This document shows positions 24,174-35,920 of a stretch of DNA of 64,000 nucleotides, piece after piece (position 1 is the stretch's first letter; each line of letters starts with the position of its first letter). The stretch covers positions 98,089,157 through 98,153,156 of the forward strand of contig NC_080680.1 in assembly GCF_030445035.2 (NCBI RefSeq), in the 5' to 3' direction. The notes below the pieces were generated by a model. It was not told where the DNA came from, searched no databases, and saw only the letters and a program-made list of their open reading frames with translations. The stretch is from Dasypus novemcinctus (lineage: Eukaryota > Chordata > Mammalia > Cingulata > Dasypodidae). The position numbers and the translations under genes are program-made.

Positions 24174-24948
24174 GAGAAGCAGATGTGGCTCAAGTGATAA
24201 GGCCTTCGCCTACCATATGGGAGGACCCAGGTTCAATCCCTGGGGACTCCTGGTTAAAAAGAAGAAGAGAAAGCATGCCTGCGAGGTGAGCCAGTGCCTG
24301 CATGGTGAGCTGTATGCCCATGTGGTGAGCCAGGTGCCCATATGGCAACCTGGGTGCCTGCGTGGCAAGCTGAGTGCCCATGTGGGTGCCCACATGGCAA
24401 GCCAAGTGCCCACATGGTGAGCTGAGTGCCCACATGAGTGCCCACGTGGTGAGCCAAGTGCCTGCATGGTGAGCCAAGTGCCCATGCAGTGAGCCGAGTG
24501 TCCACACGGCAAGCCGAGTACCTGCAGGGTGAGCCAAGTGCCTGCATGAGTGCCTGCATGGTGAACCAGTGCCAGTGCGGTGAGCCAGTGCCTGTATGGT
24601 AAGCCGAGTGTCTGTGCAGCAAGCCAAGTGCCCACACAGTGAGCCAGTGCCCACACAACTCACACAACTGAGTCACACAGCAAAACGATGATGCAACAAA
24701 AGAGAGACAAAGGGGACAGTCAAGGTGAAGTGCAGCAGAGACCAGGAACTGAGGTGGTGCAATTGACAGGGAACCTCTCTCCACATCAGAGGTCCCCAGG
24801 ATCAAATCCCAGTGAATCCTAGAGAAGAAAGATGAGAAAAGAAGACAAAAAGAGAAATAGATGCAGAAGATCACACAGTGAATGGACACAGCAAAAACAA
24901 GCAGGGTGTGGAGGGTGGGGGAGAAATAAATAAATAAAATACAATTTA
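24174..24948 (+). mobile_element. DAS-type SINE, dimeric, expanded by an internal minisatellite
   Basis: The first tRNA-like head begins near 24176 (GTGGCTCAAGTGATAAGG, then CAGGTTCAATCCCTGG). A second head lies near 24745-24815. Between them a tandem repeat has grown to almost 400 bp. The tail is AAATAAATAAAA. Related AT-rich words (AATAATATTATGTA and AATAATAATTTTATGTA) flank the element as a probable duplication. Confidence 0.82.
24276..24655 (+). repeat. 20-bp minisatellite inside a SINE
   Basis: Roughly 17-19 imperfect copies of a 20-bp unit of the form GTGAGCCAAGTGCCCACATG are present. Occasional 12-bp partial units (GCCCACATGAGT) are inserted. Units vary mainly between CCCACATG and CCTGCATG and between GTGAGC and GCAAGC. 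Because 20 is not a multiple of 3, all frames stay open, giving spurious open frames of up to about 210 codons on the minus strand. Confidence 0.9.
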
Positions 24949-25495
24949 AAAAATAATAATTTTATGTACAACTCCATACTCACAAATTTGATAATTTAGA
25001 TGAAATGGACAAATTCCTTGTAAGACAATCTACCAGTAATAATTCTCAGGGAGGTGATCAGAAAAGTTGGTAAGATACCAAAATTCACAAGGAGAAATAG
25101 AAAATTTGAATAAAAGCTACATCTATTAAAGAAATTGAATCAATAATTAATAACTTCTCAAGACAAAAAGTATCAACCCCAGATAAATTCTACCAAACAT
25201 TTAAGAAAGACATGATACAAATCCTCTACCATCTCTTCCAGAAAACAGAAGCAGAGGAATGTTTCCTAATTCATTCTAAGAGGCCAACATTACTCCATAC
25301 TAAAACCAGTTAAAGACATTACAAAAGAGGAAACTACAGACCAAAATTTCTCATTAACATAGATGCAAAAATCCTCAACAAAACATTAGCAAATCAGCTC
25401 CAACAATGTATAAAAAGAATTATACATCCCAAGCAAGTAGGATTTATTCTAGGTATGCAAGGCTGGTTCAACATTCAAAAATTAGCTGATGTAAC

Positions 25496-25690
25496 AGCGT
25501 GGTATGGAAAAAACACGCCAAATGTATGCTATGGACCATAATTAGTGGTAATAGTCTTATGATATTATCTCATAATCTGTAACAAATATTCCACAACAGT
25601 GTGGTGCATTGGTGAAGGGGTATTGTATGGGAATTCCACACATGTGCATGATTGTTTTGTAAGTTTACAACTTTTGCAATAAAAATGTAC
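25496..25690 (+). repeat. L1 3'-end segment without poly(A), abutting FYTTD1
   Basis: This matches the last roughly 190 bp of the L1-B 3'UTR (40080-40260): CAAATGTATGCTAT, then ATGATATTATCTCAT, then GCATGATTGTTTTGTAA. It ends at ATAAAAATGTAC with no poly(A), directly followed by the FYTTD1 5'UTR-like sequence. Confidence 0.65.
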
Positions 25691-26178
25691 TAGGAGAGCA
25701 GCAGGTGGGAAGTCAGAACGCAGCCAGCAGGCGTGCATGCTCCTTCAGTGCAGCTAGCCTGAGAAGCAAGTGGGAGGGAGGTGGCAGGCCTTCCCTATTT
25801 ACTGTTCTAGCGCGATGTCTTCAGTCATGAACCAGTGTGTACAGGGTTGGTGGGAGCCACAGAAGGTCTGAAGCTGCTGAGGAAAACCCGCAGCAGTGAA
25901 AACCTGGACAAAATCATTGTCTTTGGATGATATAATCAAATCAAATCGAAAGGAAGGAAAGAAGCAGAATTTTCCAAGACTAAATAAAAGACTCTAAAAA
26001 TGTGGTGCCTGGCAATTCAGGATGAGAATATGATGGGGAATCCAACAGAATTCTAGTTTTGGTGAGAATAGTTTGGGCAGTAGAGGAAAAATAATGCCTG
26101 GAGAGAGACTTCCTTACAGGGTTATCACTGGCCTTGCAGCTAGGAAAGCAATTAGAATTCAAAAAGGAATTAGTCCTT

Positions 26179-26593
26179 GCTGCGGACTTGGCCCAGTGGT
26201 TAGGCTGTCCGTCTGCCACATGGGAGGTCCATGGTTCAAACCCCGGGCCTCCTTGACCCGTGTGGAGCTGGCCCATGTGCAGTGCTGATGTGTGCAAGGA
26301 GTGCCACATCACGCAGGGGTGTCTCCATGTAGGGGAGCCCCATGTGCAAGGAGTGCCTCTCATAAGGAGAGCCGCCCAGCGCGAAAGAAAGTGCAGCCTG
26401 CCCAGGAATGGCGCCGCACACACGGAGAGCTGACACAACAAGATGACGCAACCAAAAGAAACACAGATTCCCATGCCTCTGACAACAACAGAAGCGGACA
26501 AAGACGCAGCAAATAGAAACAGAGAACAGACAACTGGGGCGGGCGGGGGCGGGAAAGGGAAGAGAAATAAATAAATAAATCTTAAAAAAAAAA
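26179..26593 (+). mobile_element. DAS SINE inside the FYTTD1 pseudogene
   Basis: Full-length head, body and AAATAAATAAAT tail. GGAATTAGTCCT (26166-26177) and GGAGTAGTCCT (26594-26604) form an imperfect duplication that splits the KGISP codons of the pseudogene. Long open frames on both strands across it are SINE artefacts. Confidence 0.92.
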
Positions 26594-26669
26594 GGAGTAG
26601 TCCTATGACTCGACCATCTCTCAGTGACAAGAATATAGAGCAGTATTTTCCTGTGTTAAAAAGGAAGGC

Positions 26670-27234
26670 ACTTATTTTTCCCTCTCCCTCCCTTCAGAAC
26701 CTCGGGTGGCCAGTGCCTCCGATGATAAAGAGTTCTTCCATTGCTAGAATCACAACAGGCCTATAGTAGAATAAGGGCAAGTCTACGCTGGTCCATCACT
26801 TATTCCCAATTCTGAGGATTCTGGGATGGTGATGACCTCTCCACCTCTAGTAGAGGGGAGCTCAGTGTAATTCCCCCATATTAATGTAATTTGGGGGACT
26901 TGGGAATTGTCCTCAATGACATTGCAATGACAGATAGAAGCCATTATATATCTTGTCATAATTTACAAAACTGTGCAGGAGAGAGTGTAAACTACAATTT
27001 AAACCATAATCCGTGCCTACTGGCAATGCTCCAAAATGTTTTCATCAATTTTAACAAATCTATCACACTAATGAAGGATGCTGTTAATGTGGGAACGTGG
27101 GAGGTGTAGGGAGCAGGGCATATGGGAATTCCCTATACTTTTTATGTAACATTTATGTAACCTAAGTATCTAAAAAACAAAAATAAAAAAGTATATAAGA
27201 ATTTTTTTTCGAAAAGAAGTAACAATGGAGAAAG
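26670..27234 (+). mobile_element. L1 3'-end insertion inside the FYTTD1 pseudogene
   Basis: It interrupts the codons after VLKRK. A near-perfect 12-bp duplication flanks it (AAAAAGGAAGGC at 26658-26669, AAAAAAGAAGGC at 27235-27246). The internal part from about 26900 parallels the local L1 3' end (GGAGAGAGTGTAAACTACAA, then CTCCAAAATGT), but the sequence is more diverged than the other 3' ends here. Confidence 0.75.
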
Positions 27235-27790
27235 AAAAAAGAAGGCAAACCTTCTGAGACAAACCTTCTGATACAAAATAAAGTGCAAAAGAAATCAGTT
27301 GCAATTCTCAAAATATCTAACCAGATAAACAGAAAAAATAATATTCCAGTCAATTTTACCAGAAATGGAAATAAATTAAGCCATCAGAAAAAAACATCAG
27401 GCAATTTTTCTTTTCAGAAGAGGCCTGAAGGTTCAGGCCCAGTTGAACACAGAACAACCACTAGTCAATCTGGTAGCAAAGAAAGCTGGTCAATGGCAGA
27501 CTTCTACCACAAATGGAGGCATTTTAACTGTATCCGCAGACAATCCTGAAGCAGTGCAGTGCCCTGTAACTCAAACCAGGATTAACTCTTACTGCTGTAC
27601 CTTCATTCTTGGCAAAGCAGGAGCAATCTGATATAAAGAAAGTTCCTGACATAAATAGTGTTGAAAACAGATGGGGATGACTTTGAACGAGCAATTTGGG
27701 ATCCTGAAGAAACAAAGCCACTCTCAGTTCAACAAAGGAGGATGCAGCTTTGCAACTGTGGGATAGATCTCATTTCAAAGGGACTTTTTT

Positions 27791-28000
27791 TTTTTTTTTT
27801 TTTTTAATTTTTTTATTTTTTATTGACTTTGTAATAATATTACATTAAAAATATATATGTGAGGTCCCATTCAACCCCACCCCCCCACCCCCCCTCTCCC
27901 CCCCCCCAACAACACTCGTTCCCATCATCATGACACATCCATTGGATTTGGTAAGTACATCTTTGGGCACCTCTGCACCTCATATACATTGGTTCACATC
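27791..28000 (-). mobile_element. Antisense L1 3' end in the FYTTD1 3'UTR
   Basis: The minus strand matches the end of L1-D (58690-58870), including the G-rich run, seen here as C-runs at about 27878-27908. A perfect 12-bp duplication, AAGGGACTTTTT, lies at 27779-27790 and 28001-28012. High similarity to L1-D implies a recent insertion. Confidence 0.9.
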
Positions 28001-28125
28001 AAGGGACTTTTTAGTGATAACTCCATTTGAAAAGTTGAATTGCTTAAAGAGTTTATCATAGAAATTCAAGAAACTTTATTACAAGATATTCACAAAGCTA
28101 AGTAACTCTTTATTATTTCTTTTTT

Positions 28126-28493
28126 TTTTTTTAAGATTTATTTATTTATTTAATTCCCCCCCCTCTCCCGGTTGTCTGTTCTCTGTGTCTATTTTGCTGC
28201 ATCTTGTTTCTTTGTCCGCTTCTGTTGTCTTCAGCAGCACGGAAAGTATGGGCCGTGCCATTCCTGGGCAGGCTGCACTTTCTTTCACACTGGGCAGCGA
28301 CCCTTACAGGCGCACTCCTTGCACGTGGGGCTCCCCTACGCGGGGGACACCCCTGCCGTGGCACGGCACTCCTTGCGTGCATCAGCACTGCGCATGGGCC
28401 AGCTGCACACGGGTCAAGGAGGCCCGGGCTTTGAACCGCGGACCTCCCATGTGGTAGACGGACACCCTAACCACTGAGCCAAGTCCGTTTCCC
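28126..28493 (-). mobile_element. DAS SINE, antisense, in the FYTTD1 3'UTR
   Basis: The reverse complement carries the DAS head and body with an AAATAAATAAAT tail. A perfect 12-bp duplication, TATTTCTTTTTT, lies at 28114-28125 and 28494-28505. Confidence 0.92.
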
Positions 28494-29195
28494 TATTTCT
28501 TTTTTGAAATTTAAAAAAAAAAAAAAAACAGGTATAAAATAATGCCCTGAAAGATTAACAGAATCTTATACTTATCTGTCCTTAAAGTTTTCTTGGTTGG
28601 CTCAGCATAACAATACTCTATTTGACTTCTTTGCTTCCTTATGCAGCAGAGGAAAGACAAAGACAGAAATTGGTTATTTTTATGATAGTGGTATTTAGTA
28701 TCTCATCTCCTATTTCTTAGACATTGCCATGGTAAATCTTGGTCTTTGGAAATAGGAGTAGTTCCCTTTGTTGCTGCCACTTATACTTTAATGATATTGA
28801 TGTAATAAGTGCAGTTGGCTTTCCTTTAGTAGAAATGCTTTTTAAAAATTCATTAGAATTCCAGTTTGGAGTCTGAAGATTTAAGGGAATATCTGGAACT
28901 CAGGTTTTTTTTCAGGTAGTATTAGGTTAATCCCCAAGATTGATAAATCTTTAATGAAAAACTTTTTTTAAAAAATGTAGCTCTAGGTATTAGTCTCAGT
29001 TTAAGATGTTGGTGTTAGAAGGCTGTAAATGCATCTTTACAAAGTTGTCTGATAGGGCCTTGGAGGAGAATGTGGTTTTCCAATATGAAAAATCTGAAGG
29101 TTTGTGTTTAGTAAATGAAGAAAGCATGAGAGGAAGTAGCAGGTTGAAGAACAGGTAAATGAGGTGAAAAATTTCAAAACCCAGGTTATAGGTAT

Positions 29196-29767
29196 TGTTG
29201 GAGAAAATATAGCACTTACTGGGACACAGAGACTGAAATGACTACAGACAAAGAAAGATTTATTGAGAAGCTCTCCCAATGGAGAGGGTCTGAAGAACAG
29301 ACTTCAGCACCCCCACCAGCGTGGTGGGGATCCGAAGAGAGACTTCAGCCCACTCCTGGAAGGGGGGACTTGAATTTATACAGAACTATCCTAGGTGGGG
29401 GAATGATAGTTGGTGGGAGGGGGTTGAAGGTCCAAGTGAAGTGCAGGAGCCAATAGGAAGCCCTGGAGATGAAAGCTTTCCCTGACAGTGACTAGAAAAT
29501 AGTGGGTTAGGGAGTTATGGTTTCCCGGAATGCTGCAGGAGCAGATGTTTCTTTGTTCTGTAGGAATCTTATCTCCCTCTGATACATAGGTAGGGAAGGT
29601 TTCCATTTCCCTTTACTCCCATCTCTACGTGGTTTCTTTATTTAACCTGTGAGGGAAGTGCCATGCCCTTGGACACGTAGGCTTATGGGGGCTGGGGTTA
29701 GCCTTTCCCTGGTGAATATCAGGGGAAACTGAGCCTACAGCTTGTTAATTATTGCAAACCTCTAACA
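29196..29767 (-). mobile_element. Solo LTR, antisense, family not identified
   Basis: It starts TGTTGGAGAAAA and ends CCTCTAACA (TG to CA), with a near 5-bp duplication (GGTAT at 29191-29195, GTTAT at 29768-29772). On the minus strand AATAAA occurs near 29258-29263, about 65 bp before the 3' end, as expected for an LTR. It interrupts the FYTTD1 3'UTR. Confidence 0.7.
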
Positions 29768-31841
29768 GTTATCTGTTTGGATATAGTGTAGTTTGGGGTC
29801 TGGTGTCCACAAAGAATTTTTCAAATGATTTTTAAAAGAACTATAATTATCAAAATGGATTGAGTCCCTTAGATATTTTGGTAGTAAAATTAATAGCCAT
29901 AAAGTCCTAGACTTTCTTCTTATTCAAAAAGTTAACATTTTACAAGCTTTAACCTTGCTAAATTAACCAGTATACAATCCAAAAGTAAAAATATATTTAT
30001 GTCACAGAGGGGAAAAAAATGCAAATGTGTTAAGAGAGTTACATTATAACCTTACTTTGTACCTCTCATTCTGATTTGTTTTATGGTATAAGTTCAGGTA
30101 TTGGGGAGAGAAAAAATTTGGTTGTGTCCCTCCTCCCAGGGTGGGGGTATGGAAGGAGTTAGCCACTTATGCCAAGATCTCAGAGTCCTCTGATGGTTGT
30201 ACACTGTACGTTTTTCGGTATAATGCCAAAATGCAGTAAAATATTCCAGCTACAAAGGTTATAATTTTGGTTTATTATGAAGCTTGACCTTTGGTTTGCT
30301 ATAACATTAAAACCTCTAAATAGGCCTTAGTTTCTCTAAAGTATAATAGGACTCTTGAATTTTCCTATTTAAAAACAAACAAACAGAAAACTATCACTCT
30401 TGCCTGCCTTGCATTGTATAGTACACTTTATGGTTACTCATACTCTTTTGGTTTCTTACTGATTTATTAAGAAGCTAGCCATGAAAAGCTATCAATAACA
30501 GTGTCATGCATAGAGCAAAGAATTAAATCTGATCCTAAATATCTGGTGTTTGGCCTGTAGTTCTACTGACAAGGGATTATCAGAAGTCAGTCACAGTATT
30601 TGAAACCAAACTCTAGTCTCTCCTTAGCTATTTTATGCTTTTTGTAGAGGCCAATGTACCATTGCAAAACGGTTTTGCAAGTATGAATCTTAGTATTTGG
30701 TTCAGGAACAATACATTTTAGGCTGCTTAGAATTACTGGCAGCTTATTTTAAAGCAAAGGGAAAAACAACTAACTGAACATGAGTTTGCTGTCTCCAGAA
30801 CAATTTGGGAAAATATGGTGTAAAGGTAATTTTCATTTTCCTGTTGAGTTATTTTAAATATTATACAGAGCTATTTTAAATGTTATTTTTGGAAAACCTT
30901 AAAAATCATCCCAAATATGTACATTAAGTGAATCAAACAACAGTGTCTCTGGTATATTAAAGTTTTGTTCTTTGTGCATCTGTAATTTAACTTTCTTTTT
31001 AAATATAAAATTTTGCCTTTGGTATAACTAAATTAAAACTGAGTGCTAATATGTTGTATATATACAGAAGACTATGCTTTGTTGGAGGAAAAATTTCCTT
31101 TCTTGGAAGTATAGCTGCTAATGTGATTATAGTTATCCTTTCTTAGTTCTAAAAGGTTGTTTGTTTGTTTTTAAGTAGTATGCAACTTAAAATTTCCTTT
31201 GCATCAAGGGGTATGCAAATTATTGATGCAGTACATCACAAAACAAACATTTGTATTTAATGAGGAGGTCCTTTACACTGTACTTTTGATGTGCTTTGGA
31301 AAAGTTACATTTAGATTTATTCTGAAGCTGATCATTCTAAAAAAATAAAATATTACAGGTTTCACATGATTTATTCTTAGCTATAAAGATTGAGTTGTGG
31401 TTTTTAGAGTGTCTTATAAGGAACTTTGTAGTGATTATTCAAAGTATAATTGTTACAAATATATATACTAAAAAATGTCCACATGTAAAGCCTATATCTC
31501 AGTATCCTGCTCAAATATATATATATATATCCATATTACATAATCTGCCAGAATTTGATAATAATTTGTATCAAGTCAATCCAATCTTCATAAATATCAG
31601 AAAATAATGGAAAACATGTTATGTCCCATTCCTAAGATAAACAAAAAATTAAACAACTTCAAACATAATTCAAATTTAAAATGTAAATACATGCAAATAT
31701 CAAAATAGCATTAAATGTTTCATGGTCAGTCATTAGAGAGCAAATACCTACATCAGTTTAAGTGATGCTTAACTTGAACTTTAAGACAAAAAAGTATAAA
31801 GAAGATGGAAACTTTAATGGTTATTGTTTAAAATATATAAA

Positions 31842-32262
31842 TGTGGGAAGCGGACTTGGCCCAATGGATAGGGCATTCACCTACCACATGGGAGGTCTGC
31901 GGTTCAAACCCGGGACCTCCTTGAACCGTGTGGAGCTGGCCCATGCGCAGTGCTGATGCGTGCAAGCAGTGCCGTGGCACGCAGGGGGGTCCCCCGTGTG
32001 GGGAGGGAACCCCATGCACAAGGAGTGCACCCCATAAGGAGAGCCACCCAGCGAGAAAGAAAGTGCAGCCTGCCCAAGAATGGCACCACACACATGGAGA
32101 GCTGACACAACAAGATGATGCAATAAAAAGAAACACAGATTTCCAGTGCCACTGATAAGGATAGAAGGGGTCACAGAAGAACACACAGCAAATGGACACA
32201 GAGGACAGACAACTGGGGGGGAGGGGGAAGGGAAGGGAGAGAAATAAACAAAAATAAATCTT
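31842..32262 (+). mobile_element. DAS SINE
   Basis: The DAS head begins at GGGAAGCGGACTTGGCCCAATGG, written here in part (31846 on), followed by body and tail. The flanking AAAATATATA words (31830-31839 and about 32264-32273) are a likely duplication, though the sequence is of low complexity. Confidence 0.9.
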
Positions 32263-35200
32263 AAAAATATATATATTACCACTAACCAAAGTATTTTTTT
32301 AAAAAATAAAAATAAAATATATAAGTGTCAAGGGGAAGAATGATAGTTTTAGATTTACTCTTAGTTAAAGCAAAAAAAGTCATGTATCATGGATAATCCA
32401 CAAGATACTGAGGAATAAACATTTGTAATGGCAATAATTTCTTTTCTATAAATATAATCTTAATTAATTTGTAGTTTAAAATATTTGTTTTAGCAAGGAT
32501 ATATATATTCTTTTTTAGAAAAATTTATAAAGGTTTTTTTTGTTTTTTAAAATGAAAGAATAATTAAAAGCAGATATTCTTAGATTAAAAAACTTAAAAA
32601 ACAACAAATTGATAGAATCCATCACATTAATAGGCTAAAGAAAAAAATCATATGAGCATATCAATAGATGCAGAAAAAGCATTTGGCAAAATCTGATACC
32701 CATTCAGAATAAAACTCTTAGCAAATGAGGGATAGAGAAGAATTTTCTTAGTTTGAAAAAAATGACATCTACAAAAAGCCTACATCTAATATCATACTTA
32801 ATGGTGAGAAACTAGAAGCTTTCCCCCTACGATTAGGAACAAGAAAAAGGTGTTACCTCTCACCTCTCCTCTTCAGCAATGTACTGGAAGTCTGAGCTAA
32901 CACCATAAGGAAAAGAAAAAAAGAAATAAAAGGTATATATTTGGGAAAGAAGAAATAAAACTGTCTTTGTTCACAGATAATATGACTGTTTATGTAAAAA
33001 ATTCCAAAGTATCAAAAATTTCTTGGAATAAGCAATTATAGTAAGGTGACAGGATACAAGGTTAATATACAAAAGTTAATTGCCTTCTTATATACTACCA
33101 ATGAACAAGTGGAATTTGAAATTAAAGAACACACCACCATTTACCTTAGCACCAAAACATGAAATATTAGGTACAAATCTAAAAAAATATATGTACACAA
33201 TCTATAATGAGGAAATTTACAGAATTCTCATGAAAGATATCAAAGAAGATCTAAATAAGTGGAGAGACTAGATACATTATTCATGGATAGGAAAACTGAA
33301 TACGGTTAAGATGTTAGTTCTACCCAACTTGATGTATAGAATCAACACAATCCCAGACAAAATCCCTGCAAGTTATTTTGTAGATATTGGCAAAGTGATT
33401 CTAAAGTTTATAGGGAAAGGTAAAAGACTCAAAATAGTCAACACAATGTTGAAGAAGATGAACAAAGAGAACTGACAGATACTACCTGACTTCAAGACTT
33501 ATTATAAAGCTACAGTAATCAAGACAGTGTAATATTGTGAAAGAATAGCTAAATATACCAATGAGACAGAACAGAGAGCTCACAAGTAGATACACACAAA
33601 TATAGTCAACTACTCTTTGACAAAGGAGCAAAAGCAGTTTATTAGAGGAAAAAATAGTCTTTTCAACAAACGATGGTAAAACAAATGGACATCTGCATCC
33701 AAAAAAAGATGAATCTAGTCACAGAGCGTACAGCTTTTCAAAAAATGAACTCAAAGTGAATCATAGATCTAAATATGAAATGCAAACCTAAAAAATGTCC
33801 AGAAGATAAATAGGAGAAATCTAGGTGACTTTGGGTTTGGCAAAGATTTTTAGATACAACAACAAAAGTGTGATCCATGAGATAAAAAAATTGTATACTG
33901 GACTTCATTAAAAAGGAAAATTCCATTATGCAAAAGACACTGTTAAGAGAATGAAAAGGCAAGCCAGAAACTGGGAGAAAATATTCACAGCCAATAAGGG
34001 AATTGTATCCCAAATATACAAAGAACTTTTAAAACTCAACAATAAGGGGGAATTCTGGGAAGATGGCATTGAAGTAGGCAGACAGGGCTCAACTTTTTCG
34101 TAAAAACAATGGAGACAGGGCCAAAAGCTGTCCAAGGGATCTGCTTTGGGAATCAGCAGGCCAGGACAGTGCTACACAACTCCAGGAAGGTGAGGGACAG
34201 AGAGACAAAGAACCCAAAACAACAAATGTGAGTTACCAAACCCCAGCAGCATCAGAGAAGGGTCCCACCCTCACACCCAAGATATTAAGCCAGAATAAAA
34301 CCCTTGGTTCACTGCAGCTGACTGAGAGAGGAACAGACGTCTTCCTCTCTGTCAGCTGTTATGAGGGAAAAGGGAGGGGGAGTTGGGTGGTTTCTCTTCT
34401 GTGAATTCAGCCAACAGAGCTTGCTTTGAATCTTGGCTCTGGCCAGACCAGAAACACAGGAAAACCAGGATTAAAAGAAACACCTCCCCCCATGGCAAGT
34501 GCCATCCACTGGTTGGTCTGAAAATTTCATGAGAGAAACTGCTTTTAGGGCCCTCTTAAGCCTCCTGGGAGAAAACCTGCACTCCATTAATAAGTCCCTG
34601 GCCTGATTTGAATAAATTAAGCTGGGACATTTTAAATATTTAAAATAAGTTGATTGAACCAAATATCAAAGAGCAGTGAAAACACTAGCTGAAAGATAGA
34701 AATTAACAATCAGAGTAAATTAACCAATATATTCAGATGCCTAGACACTAGCAAAAAATTACAAGCCATACTAGGAAACAGGAAGAAATGGCCAAACCAG
34801 GGGAACAAACCAAATATCCTGAAAATATACAGGATTTAAGACAAAATTAAACAATGATAATCACACAAATCTCTTAAACCAATTCAAAGAATTGAAAGAA
34901 AATATGAATAAAAAGATAAAGGACATTAAGAAGATACTGGGTGAGCATAAATAACAATTTGAAAGCCTGCAAAGAAAAGTAACAGCTTATGGGAATGAAA
35001 GACATGATGGATGAGATTAAAATACATTAGATGCACATAAGAGCAGATTTGAATTGCTCAAAGACAGAATTAGTGATTTTAAAGACAGAACATACAAACT
35101 GAAAAAGACAGGAGAACAGAAAGAGAAAAGACTGGAAAAAATGGAACAGGGTCTCAGGGAATTGAATGACAACACAAAATGCACAAACACTTGCATTTTC

Positions 35201-35583
35201 AGTGTCCCAGAAGAAGAGAATGGAAAAGGGGCAGGAAAAACATTTGAGGAAATAACAACTGAAAACTTCCCAATCCTTATGAAAGACATAAATATCAATA
35301 TCCAAGAAGGACAATGCACCCCAATCAGAATAAATCCAAATAGACCTAGCCCAAGACATATTCTATTCAGAATGACAAATACCAGAGATAAAGAGAGGAT
35401 TCTGAAAGCAGCAAGAGAAAAAGAAAGCAACACCTACAAGAGAAGCTCAATAAAATTAAGTGCCAACCAAACATCAGAGACCATGGAGGTAAGAAGAAAG
35501 TGATATGATATATCATATCACTGAAGAAAACTGGCAGCCAAGTATTCAGTATCTGGCAAAACTGTCCTTCAAAAATGAAAGTG

Positions 35584-35920
35584 AAGGAAGTGGATGTGGC
35601 TCAAGTGATTGAGTTCTTACCTACCACATGGAAGGTCCCAGTTTGGGTCCTGGTGCCTCCTAGAGAAGATGAGAAAGACAGCAAACTGCCACAATGGGCT
35701 GGCACAGCAAGATGATACAAGGAGACTCAAAGAGGAAACACAATGAGAGACACAACAAAGCAGGGAATGGAGGAGGCTCAAGTGATTGAGTGGCTCTCTC
35801 CCACGTGGGAAGTCCCAGGTTCGTTTTCTGGTGCCTCCTAAAGAGATGACAAGCAGACACAGAAAGCAGAGAGCAAGCACAAAACAACAAAGGGGATGGG
35901 AATAAATAAATATATCTTTT
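35584..35920 (+). mobile_element. DAS-type SINE, dimeric, in L1-A ORF1
   Basis: Two tRNA-like heads (about 35586 and 35770) each have GTGGCTCAAGTGATTGAG or a close variant and a box-B-like CCAGTTTGGGTCC or CCAGGTTCG. AAAAATGAAA words at about 35571-35580 and 35921-35930 form a probable duplication. Confidence 0.82.

Larger units (their letters stand above)
25691..32595 (+). pseudogene. FYTTD1: FYTTD1 (UIF) processed pseudogene
   Basis: This is a retrocopy of the gene for the nuclear mRNA-export adaptor UIF, which binds UAP56 and hands mRNA to NXF1. The ATG equivalent is at 25827. The UAP56-binding motif region follows (NENLDKI-like, then LDDIIK-like, with frameshift, 25890-25945), then VITGLAARK and KGIS near 26130-26175, SDKNIEQYFPVLKRK at 26605-26668, RKNNIPVNFTR and TTNGGILTVSADNPEAVQCPVTQ at 27330-27570, and the final FNKGG...ATVG with TAG at 27764-27766. 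All exons are joined without introns. Stops and frameshifts are many. A long 3'UTR follows: 27767-27790, 28013-28125, 28506-29195, 29768-31841 and 32263 to about 32595. Interruptions are DAS (26179-26593), an L1 3' end (26670-27234), an antisense L1 3' end (27791-28000), DAS (28126-28493), an LTR (29196-29767) and DAS (about 31842-32262). The 3' end is approximate, and no clean duplication was found. Confidence 0.85.

Noticed and set aside
24254-24889. Open frames of 148-211 codons on the minus strand
   Set aside because: They are read through the 20-bp minisatellite and SINE heads. Three overlapping frames are open at once, as expected for a short repeat without stops, and the proteins are simple repeats.
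25980-26630. 216-codon minus-strand frame, and like frames at 23473-23991, 31828-32289 and 40987-41577
   Set aside because: Each crosses an antisense DAS SINE and shares the same translated SINE words. They are repeat artefacts, not genes.
27443-27631. Short open frame as a small gene
   Set aside because: It is a remnant of FYTTD1 coding sequence within a clearly broken processed pseudogene.
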